56,429 nucleotides of DNA from contig DASTXN010000084.1 in NCBI GenBank assembly GCA_035765515.1, positions 1-56,429 on the forward strand, read 5' to 3'. Source of the DNA: DASRSS01 sp035765515. Lineage in GTDB: Bacteria; Actinomycetota; Actinomycetes; Mycobacteriales; Jatrophihabitantaceae. Position numbers and translations under genes: made by a program. The notes under the pieces are model-generated. The model did no database searches. It was given only the letters and a program-made list of their open reading frames with translations, and was not told the origin of the DNA. Position 1 is the first letter of the stretch, and each line of letters begins with the position of its first letter. Shown piece after piece: positions 39,606 through 48,551 of this stretch.

Positions 39606-40601
39606 CCAGCCGGCGTTGCGCATCAGCCGTGTCGCCGCCCGCCGGTCGAACTGCCCGGCCGGCAACCTGCTGGTGCCGCACACGCCATCCGACTCGCCGG
39701 GGGCTTTGATCCACAGCAGTGCGTCGACGTCCCGGTCGTGCGGGTTCGTGCCGGGCAGCGGACCGACGGCGCGCGAGGGCGGGTTGCACCAGCCGCGCGG
39801 GCGGGGCGTCGTGCCGTTGCGCGAGGTGTCGATCACGAATCGCTTCCAGCCGACCAGGCCGGAGACGGCCCGCCCGTAGCCGATCTCCGAGCGCGTCGGG
39901 TCGAAGTTCGAGACGTTCACGGCGAACCCACGAGCATGCAAAATCCCCGCCCGGGAAAGGCGTTCGGCCATAACGCGCGCGGGGTGCCAGCCCCGGTTCC
40001 CGGCGTCCAGGTACACCATCACCCGGTGCGTCTGCAGGGCGCCGACGGCCCACTTGAGCAGCCGGTAGCGGCCCTGGCGGTACTGGGGCGCGACGCAGTC
40101 GAGCTGGGCGAGGGCGTCCGGTTCGAGGACGACGATCGCCGGCCGCCCCCGGTTGGCGAACGCGATCGCGGAGACGTAGTCGCGGTACGCGCGCGCGCTC
40201 GGGGCACCGCCGCCGGACTGGCCGCTACCGCAATCACGCCGGGGGATGTCGTACACGACGAACACCGGGACCGAATGCGTACGTTGCGCGGCCCTGGCAA
40301 CCTGCCGCACCTGCTGAGCAGCCGCGCCGGGCGTACCACCGGTCAACCAGATCCCCTGCGGGATCGCGGCGAGCCGGGTGAGTTCGGGGGACGGATGCCC
40401 GCGGCGCACCGCGGACGCCACCTGGCTGTGCGGCGAGGCGTACAGCGCGCGGCCGGTGAGCGGCCCGGCCGTCAGCCGGAAGGCACGCGGCAGATGCGGA
40501 CCGGGGACGCCGGACGCGGACGATCCCGCGATCGCGAGCAGCACGGCGAACAGTCCGGTCGCCCACAGCACGACCGGATTGCGACGCAGCAGGCCGATCA
40601 C
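39603..40601 (-). CDS. Glycoside hydrolase family 6 (endoglucanase-type)
   Basis: A 332-residue GH6 enzyme. An N-terminal signal-anchor (about 9-30) puts the catalytic part outside. VFVVYDIPRRDCGSGQSGGG and IVVLEPDALAQLDCV carry the acidic residues of the tunnel/cleft; VYLDAGNRGWHPARVMAERL, GFAVNVSNFDPTRSE, KRFVIDTSRNGTTPRPRGWC and LLWIKAPGESDGVCG are family blocks. It cleaves beta-1,4-glucan with inversion. Start GTG overlaps the upstream synthase gene (GTGA), so hydrolase and synthase are co-expressed, as with the glucanases found in bacterial cellulose operons. No cellulose-binding module. Confidence 0.9.
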   Translation of the reverse strand: MIGLLRRNPVVLWATGLFAVLLAIAGSSASGVPGPHLPRAFRLTAGPLTGRALYASPHSQVASAVRRGHPSPELTRLAAIPQGIWLTGGTPGAAAQQVRQVARAAQRTHSVPVFVVYDIPRRDCGSGQSGGGAPSARAYRDYVSAIAFANRGRPAIVVLEPDALAQLDCVAPQYRQGRYRLLKWAVGALQTHRVMVYLDAGNRGWHPARVMAERLSRAGILHARGFAVNVSNFDPTRSEIGYGRAVSGLVGWKRFVIDTSRNGTTPRPRGWCNPPSRAVGPLPGTNPHDRDVDALLWIKAPGESDGVCGTSRLPAGQFDRRAATRLMRNAGW

Positions 40602-42199
40602 CGCTCGCCGGCGGGGCCCGCCGCGGACAACCGCTCGAACTGGTCGATGTCGTTGTCGATCTCGCTCACCTCGTCGGTGCCCGAGAGCGCAGTGCGCGTT
40701 ACGTGGAACGCGGCCGAAACCCCGACCAACAGGATGCACAGATGCACGCTCGCGAACGCGACGTTGTTCAGCATCGCGGGGCCACGCGAGCGCGCCAGCC
40801 CGTAGGCCGCAGCGCCGGCGAGCACGGCCATGGTGAGCAACGTCGGCCAGACTGCAAGCGGCTGCCGTCCACCAGAGCCGGTCTTCGGGGTCACCACGAA
40901 CCGGCCGCGCCGCCGCGCCAGCACGGCAACTGTCGCGGCGATGTGCACCCAGAACGTGCTTGCCGCAAGGGCGAACGCGCGGAACGTGTAGCGCCCGGCG
41001 CCGGCGACGGCAACGGTCGTCAGGGCGAGGGCGAAGTACGGGCCGAAGTGGACGAGGAACTGGTCGGCGTTCGCGGCGGCCAGTGGCTGGCGTCCGGTCA
41101 GGATCCGCACCACGGGCAGCGCCATGTAGATCAGCACGGTCCAGCCGGTCAGGAAGTACATGCTCGACAGCAAGTACTGCGCCTTCATCCGCAGCGGCAG
41201 CCGGGCGGTCAGCGCCGCCGGAATCGCGGACAGGCAGCCCCGCGCCCAGCGCAGCTGCTGGCTGAGATAGGACGCGGTGTCCTCCGGCCCGAGCCCCTGC
41301 GCGAGGACGACGGGCAGGTACACGCTGCGCCAGCCGCGCTCGTGCAGCCGCAGCCCGAGCAGGAAGTCCTCGGTGACGCTGTCCTCGGGAAAGCCGTCTG
41401 CGAGCGCGTCGCGACGGAACGCCACGTTGGTGCCGCAGCAGAACATGCTGCCCCGGGCATCCTTGCCGCGCGCGATGCAGCCGAAGAACAGAGCCTGCTG
41501 CGCCCACGCCGCCCCGGCGACCTCGTTCTGCCCGGCGTTCGCGTAGTGCTGCGGGGTCTGCGCGAACGCGAGGCCGTCGTCGGCGAGCAGCACACCGAGC
41601 GTCTCGACCAGGAAGTCCGGGTGCGGCACGTGGTCGCAGTCGAACACCGCTACGTACGGCGCGGACGTGTGCCGCAGCGCATTGTTGATGTTGCCGGCCT
41701 TGGCGCCGCGGTTGTCCGACCGGGCGATGTACCCGACGCCGAGGCGGGCGGCGAGTTGCGCCATCTCAGCATCGTTGCCGTCGTCCAGCAGCATCACGTT
41801 GACGTCCGCGCCGCGCATCCGCCGAGCCGCCACCAGCACCGGCGCGACGATCTCCTCCGGCTCGTCGTAGCGCGGCACGAACACGTCCACCCTGGTCTCC
41901 GGCGGGACCGGGTGTACCGGGTGGCAGCGGCGCTGCCGGAAGACCGACCACCAGAAACCGGTGGCCTGCGCGAGGTTGAACAGCTCCGCGCACAGCAGCA
42001 ATCCGTACAGCCAGAGATCACCGATGCGCGCCGGTGTGAGCAGCCAGCCGAAGTACCAGATCGCGGCCAGGATGTTGACGATCACCAGCAGCCGCACGTT
42101 CAACAGACGTGGCATGCCGAGCGGACGTTCGCCCCACGCCGGATCGGCGAGGCGCGGGTCCGGCCGGGCCGCAGCGGTCGCGGTACTTCGTTCACTCAT
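40598..42199 (-). CDS. Cellulose synthase-like GT2 membrane glycosyltransferase
   Basis: A 533-residue processive GT2. The frame continues upstream, but ATG 42199 overlaps the preceding stop (ATGA). Two N-terminal spans (about 32-75) precede the catalytic domain with the D,D,D,QxxRW set: VMLLDDGND, AVFDCDHVPHPDFL, SVTEDFLLGLRLHERGW and QQLRWARG. Several C-terminal spans follow. No PilZ domain is seen, so c-di-GMP control as in BcsA is not indicated. It would polymerise and export a beta-glucan or mixed polymer; pairing with GH6 favours beta-1,4 linkages. Confidence 0.88.
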   Translation of the reverse strand: MSERSTATAAARPDPRLADPAWGERPLGMPRLLNVRLLVIVNILAAIWYFGWLLTPARIGDLWLYGLLLCAELFNLAQATGFWWSVFRQRRCHPVHPVPPETRVDVFVPRYDEPEEIVAPVLVAARRMRGADVNVMLLDDGNDAEMAQLAARLGVGYIARSDNRGAKAGNINNALRHTSAPYVAVFDCDHVPHPDFLVETLGVLLADDGLAFAQTPQHYANAGQNEVAGAAWAQQALFFGCIARGKDARGSMFCCGTNVAFRRDALADGFPEDSVTEDFLLGLRLHERGWRSVYLPVVLAQGLGPEDTASYLSQQLRWARGCLSAIPAALTARLPLRMKAQYLLSSMYFLTGWTVLIYMALPVVRILTGRQPLAAANADQFLVHFGPYFALALTTVAVAGAGRYTFRAFALAASTFWVHIAATVAVLARRRGRFVVTPKTGSGGRQPLAVWPTLLTMAVLAGAAAYGLARSRGPAMLNNVAFASVHLCILLVGVSAAFHVTRTALSGTDEVSEIDNDIDQFERLSAAGPAGER

Positions 42200-45105
42200 G
42201 AGAACTCCCAGACGGTCACGTTCGGGAACTTGACCACGCGGTCGAGATGCCGGTTCTGCTTCAAGCTGGAGACGGCCGTCCCGACCTGGCCGGCGGGGCC
42301 CTTCAGGTTCAGGAAGCTGCCCAACACGAACACGTGCGGAACCTTGTTGGTCTGCGGCACTCCCGTGATCGGCTTGGCGGTTATGCCGGGTCGGTAGTAA
42401 TCCAGCTCGCTGTTCAGGTAGCTCGGCCCGAACAGCAGCAGGTCGTGGGGTCCGGCCTGCGCCCGCACGAACTTCACCGCGGACCGGAAGTCGTACACGC
42501 GCGGGTTCGTACTGTTCACCTGTTCGTCCACCAGCCCGCTGCTCAGTGCCGCGATGACGAGGACGGGCACGGCGATCTTGGTGAACTTTCCGCGCACCCA
42601 GGACGCCGCCAGCCGGGCCAGCAACAGGTTCAGCGCGGGAACCGTCGCCGAGAAGTAGCGCAGGTCGAACAGGTCGCTGCGCCGCTGGCCGATGATGAAC
42701 AGGATCGTCGGCGGCACGATCGCCAGCGCGGCCAAGATCCGCCCACCACTGGACGCGCCGCGCCCGAGCGATGCAAGCACGAGCAACAGCAGCAGCGGCC
42801 ACAGCGCGTTGATCAGCACCATCGTCTCGTCGGAGTGGTAGCCCAAGACGGCCCACACCCCGTCCGCAAGCACGGAGTATGCGTTCAGACCGGGCTGGCT
42901 GGCCGCGCTCTGACCCGCCTGTGCGGGCACGGCGGCGGTCAGTCCCTTGGTGTGGCCGTACTGCTGCACGATCCAGCCGAGCAGCGGCCAGCTCAACGCG
43001 GCGACGACGCCGGCGGACGCGAGCGCGCACAGCACGATGCGCCAGTCACGATCGCGGACGAGTCGATGGACCCCGACACCGGCGAAGATCAGCATCAGGG
43101 TGGCGACCGCGAAGAACGTGTCGTACTGCGTCCACAACAGCGCCGCGCAGCAGAGGGTAAAGACGACCACCTCTGTCCATCTCGGCGCGCGCAGGATGCG
43201 GACCAGCATCCACGCGGCGACCGTCGCGAACAGCATGAACAGCGCGTACATCCGCGCGTCCTGCGAGTACCAGACGGCGGCCGGACCGATCACCGCGATG
43301 ACGCCCGCGAAGCGCGCGGTTCGGCGGTTCCACAGGTCGCGCGCCGCGTAGTACGACACGGCGACGAGCGCGATGCCCGGCACGATCGACGGGATGCGCA
43401 CGATCGTCTCGGTGGTGCTGCCCGTCCAGTGGATCGTCGCCCACAGCAGGGTGAAGTACAGCGGCGGGTGGACGTCCGTGGTGCGCAACAGGTGCAGCAT
43501 CTGGCCGTAGGGCTGCGACGCCTCGTGGACGCTGATGGCCTCGTCGATCCACACGCTCCGGTCGGTGCTCAGGCGCACTGCGAGGGCGACCGCGCACAGC
43601 GGGATCACCCAGTTCAGGTCCGCGCGGCGCAGCCAGCCCAGCCGGGGCGGACGGCGGTGCTGGCCCGCCGCCGGTGCGCTCGAACCGGCCACCTCGGCCG
43701 CGGCGACGTTCTCGCCGACGGCCGGCGTGATGGTGTCCGCGGCACCCGGCGCGGCCGCTTCGATCGTGGCCGTCTCGACAGTGGCCGCTGCCGCGGTGGC
43801 CGCTTCGACAGTGGCGGTCTCGACGGTGGCGGCTTCGGCGGTGGGCTCGGTCGCCGGCCCGGCAGCCGCCGCCGCAGTACGCACCGGCGCGGGCGGTGCG
43901 TACGCCGGCGACAGCACCGGGCTGCGCGGCGGTGCCCACCGGGCGGCCGCGAGCTCGAAGCCGCCAGACACCAGCAGCACGGCGGACGCGACCGCGGTGG
44001 CTGCCGCGGCGGCGACCGCGGTGTGCGCGAGCAACAGCATTATCAGTTGCGAACCGGCTGCCACCGCGGTGGCGATCACAGCCCGGACGGCCAGCCCCCG
44101 TGCGCACAGCGCGGCGAGCACGACACGGGCCACGCACAGCAGCGTCATCGCCAGCAGGTACACCGGGAGCGCCGGGCGCAGCTGCGCGCCTGTCGAACCG
44201 AGCACGGTGGTGTAGAGCGAATCCGGCAGCGCGAGCAGCACCGCCGAGCCGAGCGCGGACGTCACCGCCGTGATCGCGAGGGCGGACCCGAGCGCTCGGT
44301 GCTGCTGCACGCGCAACTGGGCGAGCACCACGACGGGCACCATCGCCGTCGCGAACAGCACGGCGCCGCCGAGCGTGGACACCGCAGCGAACACGCCCGC
44401 GACCGAGGCCGGCAGCACGCGGTTGGCGACGATGACGTCCTGCGCGCCGAGCACGGCCAGCAGCAGGAACGAGACCACCGTCGCCGGTGCGGCCGGCGCG
44501 CGTCCACCGGTCTCGGGCACGACGGACGACTTGCGCAGCAACAGGCACGCGAGCAGCGCGGCGTACCCACCGGCGAGCACACCGGCCGCCGCGCCGGTCG
44601 TGCCGAGAACGGGCAGCAGGGCGAACCCGATCGCGCAGCGAACGGCCGGTTCAGTGATGATCGCGGTGGCCGCGGCGCCGAGCCGGTGCTGACCGAACAG
44701 GTGCCCGCGCGCGAGCGCAAGCAGCCCGGCGACCGGACCGTCCAGCGCCAGCAGCCAGACCAGCGCCACCGGCAGGCGGGCTATGTCGGCAAGCCAGGGC
44801 GCGGCGACAGCGAGCGCCACGCCGATGCCGATCCCGCTCCACAGCGCGATCGGACGCAGCCGCCGGGCGAGGTCCGGGCGCAGTGAGGCGCCGGCGGTGA
44901 GGCTCGCCGCGGGCGTGTTGATCAGCAGGTAGGCGGCAAGGAACGCAGCGAACTGCGCGTAGTGCCCGGACGGCAGCACCCGTACCGCGACGACGGAGAA
45001 GGCGAGGTTGCCGAGGCCCGCCGCGACCTGCGCGGCGACGACGCCGGACTGCCGGGCGACGGTGCGCCCGAGAGCAGGTCTCGCCTCGCTGGCGGTGGTG
45101 GTCAT
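42196..45105 (-). CDS. Fusion of polysaccharide flippase-like domain and GT39-type glycosyltransferase
   Basis: A 969-residue membrane protein from ATG 45105 (overlapping the upstream stop). Residues about 10-430 form a MOP/Wzx-like multispan region (TVARQSGVVAAQVAAGLGNL; VVAVRVLPSGHYAQFAAFLA; AQDVIVANRVLPASVAGVFA). A low-complexity linker (about 430-510) has repeated Thr-Val-Glu-(T/A)-Ala units. Residues about 535-969 are a GT-C of the PMT/ArnT group: SVWIDEAISVHEASQ carries the conserved acidic residue of the first loop, and DVHPPLYFTLLWATIHW with SQDARMYALFMLF follow. Lipid-linked sugar export and extracytoplasmic transfer could occur in one protein. Confidence 0.75.
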   Translation of the reverse strand: MTTTASEARPALGRTVARQSGVVAAQVAAGLGNLAFSVVAVRVLPSGHYAQFAAFLAAYLLINTPAASLTAGASLRPDLARRLRPIALWSGIGIGVALAVAAPWLADIARLPVALVWLLALDGPVAGLLALARGHLFGQHRLGAAATAIITEPAVRCAIGFALLPVLGTTGAAAGVLAGGYAALLACLLLRKSSVVPETGGRAPAAPATVVSFLLLAVLGAQDVIVANRVLPASVAGVFAAVSTLGGAVLFATAMVPVVVLAQLRVQQHRALGSALAITAVTSALGSAVLLALPDSLYTTVLGSTGAQLRPALPVYLLAMTLLCVARVVLAALCARGLAVRAVIATAVAAGSQLIMLLLAHTAVAAAAATAVASAVLLVSGGFELAAARWAPPRSPVLSPAYAPPAPVRTAAAAAGPATEPTAEAATVETATVEAATAAAATVETATIEAAAPGAADTITPAVGENVAAAEVAGSSAPAAGQHRRPPRLGWLRRADLNWVIPLCAVALAVRLSTDRSVWIDEAISVHEASQPYGQMLHLLRTTDVHPPLYFTLLWATIHWTGSTTETIVRIPSIVPGIALVAVSYYAARDLWNRRTARFAGVIAVIGPAAVWYSQDARMYALFMLFATVAAWMLVRILRAPRWTEVVVFTLCCAALLWTQYDTFFAVATLMLIFAGVGVHRLVRDRDWRIVLCALASAGVVAALSWPLLGWIVQQYGHTKGLTAAVPAQAGQSAASQPGLNAYSVLADGVWAVLGYHSDETMVLINALWPLLLLLVLASLGRGASSGGRILAALAIVPPTILFIIGQRRSDLFDLRYFSATVPALNLLLARLAASWVRGKFTKIAVPVLVIAALSSGLVDEQVNSTNPRVYDFRSAVKFVRAQAGPHDLLLFGPSYLNSELDYYRPGITAKPITGVPQTNKVPHVFVLGSFLNLKGPAGQVGTAVSSLKQNRHLDRVVKFPNVTVWEFS
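43738..43875 (-). repeat. Repetitive linker DNA in the flippase-GT39 fusion gene
   Basis: Short degenerate direct repeats encode Ala-Thr-Val-Glu-Thr/Ala units between the two membrane halves. Such stretches expand by slippage and mark the junction of the fused domains. Confidence 0.5.
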
Positions 45106-46250
45106 CGCAGCAGTGCCTCCGGTTCCAGGCGCAGCGCACGCAGGTCGGCGGGGCAGCCGCCGTGACCGCGCTGGACGACGCTGCGCATCAGTTCGAGCAT
45201 GGTTTCGGCGACGTGGACGATGCCGGTTACCGCGTCGCGATCGGGCGGTGGCCCGTCCAGGGCCGCGGCGATCGTCGGTGCGACGTCCCGGATCGCGCCA
45301 CCAGGTCGCAGGCTCGGCTGCGCCAGCCGGTCGGCGAGCGCCGCGCACTTGGCCTCGTGCGCGAACGCGACGAACGGGGTGCCGGCCGCGGCCGCCGCCA
45401 CCAGCGAGTGGAAGCGCTGGCCGAGCACGACGCGCGCTCGGCGGTAGGACGAACTGGCTGCGCGCACCGATTCCGGCGGCGGCGCGATGGCCACGTCCGT
45501 CCGGGCCGCCACCCGGAGGGCACGCTGCAGTTCGCCGGCGAGCTCGAGGTCGTCGCCGTGCTCGGGGCCACCGATCTGCCACGGCTCGAGCACGACACCG
45601 TCGATGTCGTTGCGGGACGCGATCAACTCGGCGATGCCCGTGGCCAGCGTCGGTACGTGCTGGGAGCCGCCCGCGTGGCGCGACAGCGTCACCACCAGCG
45701 GGCCGCGCACGGGACGCTCACCGGCGGGCTCGCGAACGGCCTGCGCGAACAGCGTCCACGCCGCGTCCGCGCCGATGCGCATCGGCTGGGGGACGCCGGC
45801 ACCGGCCAGGATCTGCGCGGACACCTCGTCGCGCAGCACAAGCATGTCCGCGCTCGTCGCGAGCGTGCGGGCGAGCAGTCGCGCGCGCCGGTCGGGCAGT
45901 TGCCCCGCACCGACACCCACCAGCGCGACCGGACGGCCGAGCAGCCGAGCGCCGCGGGCCAGCGCGACACCGCGCGCGAGCAACGCGTGCGGGTGCCGGC
46001 CCGTCGACGGCGCGAGCGTCTTGAACACCGTGCCGCCGGCGAAGACGACAGCGTCCGCGGCGCGTGCGGCCGAGAGCGCGTCCGGGGCGGTGGACCGGAT
46101 CGCGCGCCCGCGGCGATCCACGACGGCCGCGGGGTCGGCAGCGGGCACGATCGTCGTCCATCCCGGCAGGGCGTCGATGAATGACGTCAGCAGCGCCTCA
46201 TCGCCCGGATTACGCTGCCCGAAGGCGCCGGCGAGCAGAGCCGTTGGCAC
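45102..46250 (-). CDS. Polysaccharide pyruvyltransferase family protein
   Basis: A 382-residue protein of the CsaB/WcaK-type pyruvyltransferase family. GTG 46250 has GGAGG 6-7 nt upstream. N-terminal ALLAGAFGQRNPGDEALLTS with N-x-GDEA is the family hallmark; VFAGGTVFKTL, VALVGVGAGQLP, LVLRDEVSAQIL and RARVVLGQRFHSLVAAAAAG (conserved His) follow. It would add pyruvate ketals to sugar residues, making the polymer acidic. It overlaps the upstream GT4 gene by 41 nt and the downstream fusion gene by 4 nt. Confidence 0.85.
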   Translation of the reverse strand: MPTALLAGAFGQRNPGDEALLTSFIDALPGWTTIVPAADPAAVVDRRGRAIRSTAPDALSAARAADAVVFAGGTVFKTLAPSTGRHPHALLARGVALARGARLLGRPVALVGVGAGQLPDRRARLLARTLATSADMLVLRDEVSAQILAGAGVPQPMRIGADAAWTLFAQAVREPAGERPVRGPLVVTLSRHAGGSQHVPTLATGIAELIASRNDIDGVVLEPWQIGGPEHGDDLELAGELQRALRVAARTDVAIAPPPESVRAASSSYRRARVVLGQRFHSLVAAAAAGTPFVAFAHEAKCAALADRLAQPSLRPGGAIRDVAPTIAAALDGPPPDRDAVTGIVHVAETMLELMRSVVQRGHGGCPADLRALRLEPEALLR

Positions 46251-47433
46251 GTTCGACCTCCTCGTAGACGTCGCTGTAGATCGATCGGTGCGCGAGCGCG
46301 ACCTCGTGCCACGACCGATCGGCGGCGAGCGCTCTGGTCGCGGCACGCATCCGGTCCCGCTGCTGCGGATCGGACGCGAGTGCGCGCAGCCGCTCGGCGA
46401 GTTCCACCGGATCCAGCGGGCAGGACGCGTCCGTCCCCACACCGCACGCGTCCGCCAGCCGGGGCGACACCAGCGCTGGTGTGCCGTGCGCGAGCGCGAG
46501 CGCGAATGCCCCGCTGGACGCGTGTGGCTCGGGGTACGGGAACACCGCGACATCCGCGGCCTGGAACCAGGCGGCGACGTCCGCGTCCGGCACGAAGCCG
46601 GTGAACCGCGCATGTCCGCTGGCGCCTTCGTAGCGACCGCGCAGCTCGTTCAGGTAGCCGTCGCCCTGGGCCGCCAGGCGCGGGTGTTCGCCGCCGGCGA
46701 CCACGAGCAGCACGTCGCGCCCGGCGAGCGCCGCCGCGTCGAGCGCGACCTCCAGGCCCTTGTACGGCGCGACGAAACCGAAGCACAGCGCGACCAAACG
46801 GTCCGTCGGCAATTCGAGCGCGTGCCGGGCGGCCGCGCGCACCTCCGGGCCCGCCGCGGGTGCCGGCTCGACCCCGTGCGGGACGACGCGCGCGCCGCGC
46901 ACGAACCGGGTGAACGGCCGCTCGTGCACGATCGTCGTGTCCGCCAGCCGCGGGATGGCCCGTTGCAGCGCGATGAACCCGGCGCGCGCAGCGGGAGCGG
47001 GCACTGCGACCCGGTGCAGGCGCGTGTAGTCGGCAGTGACCACGGCCGGGTCGACGACCTGGTGCATCGTGACGACGGTGGGCATGCGCTCGGTCGCCAG
47101 CGCACGCAGCAGGCCGATGGTCGCGGCCGGGCCGCCGTAGAGGAACAGCTCGTGCTGCAGGTGCAGCACGTCTGCGCCGCTCGCGCGCGCGGCGGCGAAC
47201 GCCTCGGGCAGCGCGTTCGCCGAACCGATCCGGAACGCGCGGTGCACGTCGACCGGACCGTCCTGCGAGCGTTCCGGCTGCCCGTCCTGGTGCGGTGCCA
47301 CGACGAGTGGACGCGCGCCGGCGTCGGCAAGCGCGTGTGCCAGGTTCGCGGTGTACGACGCGACGCCGCTGGCGCCGCCGTGACGCGTGCCGAGCTGTGG
47401 ATACGGGCTGATCAGTGCAACGTCAGGCCGCAT
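46210..47433 (-). CDS. GT4 glycosyltransferase
   Basis: A 407-residue GT-B enzyme. N-terminal DVALISPYPQLGTRHGGASG and VASYTANLAHAL is the acceptor half; CFGFVAPYKGLEVALDAAAL, LLVVAGGEHPRL, ARFTGFVPDADVAAWFQAAD and EPHASSGAFALALAHGTPAL (E-x7-E type motif) are the donor half. ATG 47433 is used because it overlaps the upstream GT2 stop. It probably assembles the repeat unit on a lipid carrier in the cytoplasm; sugar specificity is unknown. Confidence 0.85.
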   Translation of the reverse strand: MRPDVALISPYPQLGTRHGGASGVASYTANLAHALADAGARPLVVAPHQDGQPERSQDGPVDVHRAFRIGSANALPEAFAAARASGADVLHLQHELFLYGGPAATIGLLRALATERMPTVVTMHQVVDPAVVTADYTRLHRVAVPAPAARAGFIALQRAIPRLADTTIVHERPFTRFVRGARVVPHGVEPAPAAGPEVRAAARHALELPTDRLVALCFGFVAPYKGLEVALDAAALAGRDVLLVVAGGEHPRLAAQGDGYLNELRGRYEGASGHARFTGFVPDADVAAWFQAADVAVFPYPEPHASSGAFALALAHGTPALVSPRLADACGVGTDASCPLDPVELAERLRALASDPQQRDRMRAATRALAADRSWHEVALAHRSIYSDVYEEVERANGSARRRLRAA

Positions 47434-48268
47434 GGTGCACCTTGGCGTGTCGCTCGTGCCCGGTCGCGACGGCCGGCGCATGGTCGACCGCATGCCCGCC
47501 GTCGGACGCGCGCTGCTCCGGCCCGGGCGGCAGGTCCACGACGCCGGCGCTGGGAAGCTGGACGGGGACGATCCGATGCTGCAGCCACAGCAACGCGAGC
47601 GAGGCGGCCATGCGCAGCGAGTCGCGCCCGGTCGACAGCCGCGAGCCGTCCTTGTCCAGCCACACCGTCGGCACCTCGGCCACCTCGTATCCGAGGTCGC
47701 GCGCGGTTGAGAGCAGGTCGACGTCGAACACGAAGTCGCGAGCCGACAGCAGCGGGACGATTCGCCTCGCCGCATCGCGACGGATCACCTTCGCACCGCA
47801 CTGGGTGTCGAAGTACGCCAGTTTGAACATGCGCCGGACCAGCCGCGCGAACACGGACGCGAACAGCCGCCGGGACCGCCCGCGCGCGACCGGCAGCACG
47901 GACGCGGGGTGGTAGCGCGAGGCGATCGCGATGTCGCTGCCGAGGTCATCGCACGTGTCGACCAAGCGCAGCAGCTCTTCCGGTGGCGTCGCGCCGTCCG
48001 CGTCGACGAACGCGACGAACTCGGCCTGCGAGATCCGGAACGTCTCGCTCACCACGCCGCCCTTGCCCAGACGCGGGTACTGCACCGCGTGCACGCGCGG
48101 ATCCGTCGAGGCGTGCTTCTCGACCACGTCGAGGGTGCGGTCGCTGCAGTCGTCCAGGGCGATGACGAAGTTGACGCCGTCGCCCGGGCACGCCTGCCGG
48201 TAGCTGCGCAGGGTCTCGTCGATCCGGTGCTGTTCGTTGTGTGCCGGAATGATGATGTCTAGGCGCAC
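47423..48268 (-). CDS. GT2 glycosyltransferase, dolichyl-phosphate mannosyltransferase-like
   Basis: A 281-residue GT-A enzyme beginning at GTG 48268: VRLDIIIPAHNEQHRIDETL, FVIALDDCSDRTLDVV, GKGGVVSETFRISQAEFVAF, VDADGATPPEELLRLVD (DAD metal site), and TQCGAKVIRRDAARRIVPLL with FDVDLLSTARDLGYEVAEVP, the DPM1-like block. It would load a sugar onto polyprenyl phosphate, a donor that the GT39 domain downstream could use outside. The first gene of the six-gene overlapping operon. The frame is open further upstream, but conserved sequence begins here. Confidence 0.85.
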   Translation of the reverse strand: MRLDIIIPAHNEQHRIDETLRSYRQACPGDGVNFVIALDDCSDRTLDVVEKHASTDPRVHAVQYPRLGKGGVVSETFRISQAEFVAFVDADGATPPEELLRLVDTCDDLGSDIAIASRYHPASVLPVARGRSRRLFASVFARLVRRMFKLAYFDTQCGAKVIRRDAARRIVPLLSARDFVFDVDLLSTARDLGYEVAEVPTVWLDKDGSRLSTGRDSLRMAASLALLWLQHRIVPVQLPSAGVVDLPPGPEQRASDGGHAVDHAPAVATGHERHAKVHHAA

Positions 48269-48551
48269 TGCCAGTACCGTTCCAATCTGGCTAGGTGGGT
48301 GGATGGGCAGGTGGGCGGCGGCGTCCGCGCCGCCCCGACCGGCACGGGGCGATTGCCGTGCTTTTGCCCGGTACGTCCTCTCCACTGTGGGTACCCGGAT
48401 GCGCGGCTGTCCAGCCGCGTGTGCCCGATCCGGCGTGTCGGCTAAGGCCAGGTTCAGGTGCGTGAAGTCGCCGTCATCGGCGGCCCGTTCGGCTACCCAA
48501 AACCGCCGCGCTAATCGCGCTCTGCGCGGGAATTCAGCTGGTCGTCGGTGC
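48269..48551. other. Leader region of the exopolysaccharide operon with a perfect hairpin
   Basis: The 283-bp gap between the methyltransferase stop (48552) and GT2 start (48268). An 8-bp perfect stem CGCGGCTG/CAGCCGCG with 2-nt loop lies at 48402-48419 and could end the upstream transcript. The GT2 frame stays open through the gap, but without a convincing start or conserved residues. No promoter box is clear. Confidence 0.45.

Noticed and set aside
42247..44886. An 879-codon plus-strand open frame opposite the flippase-GT39 gene
   Set aside because: The composition is an antisense artefact (Arg/Gln/His/Gly-rich) with no recognisable domain; the minus strand has coherent membrane domains and overlaps with its neighbours.
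45487..47826. A 779-codon plus-strand open frame opposite the pyruvyltransferase and GT4 genes
   Set aside because: Shadow of two well-supported minus-strand genes; no plausible start signal or motif.
48269..48551. Open frame upstream of the GT2 gene as an N-terminal extension or gene remnant
   Set aside because: The frame is merely free of stops; its residues show no conserved pattern and the GT2 domain starts at GTG 48268.
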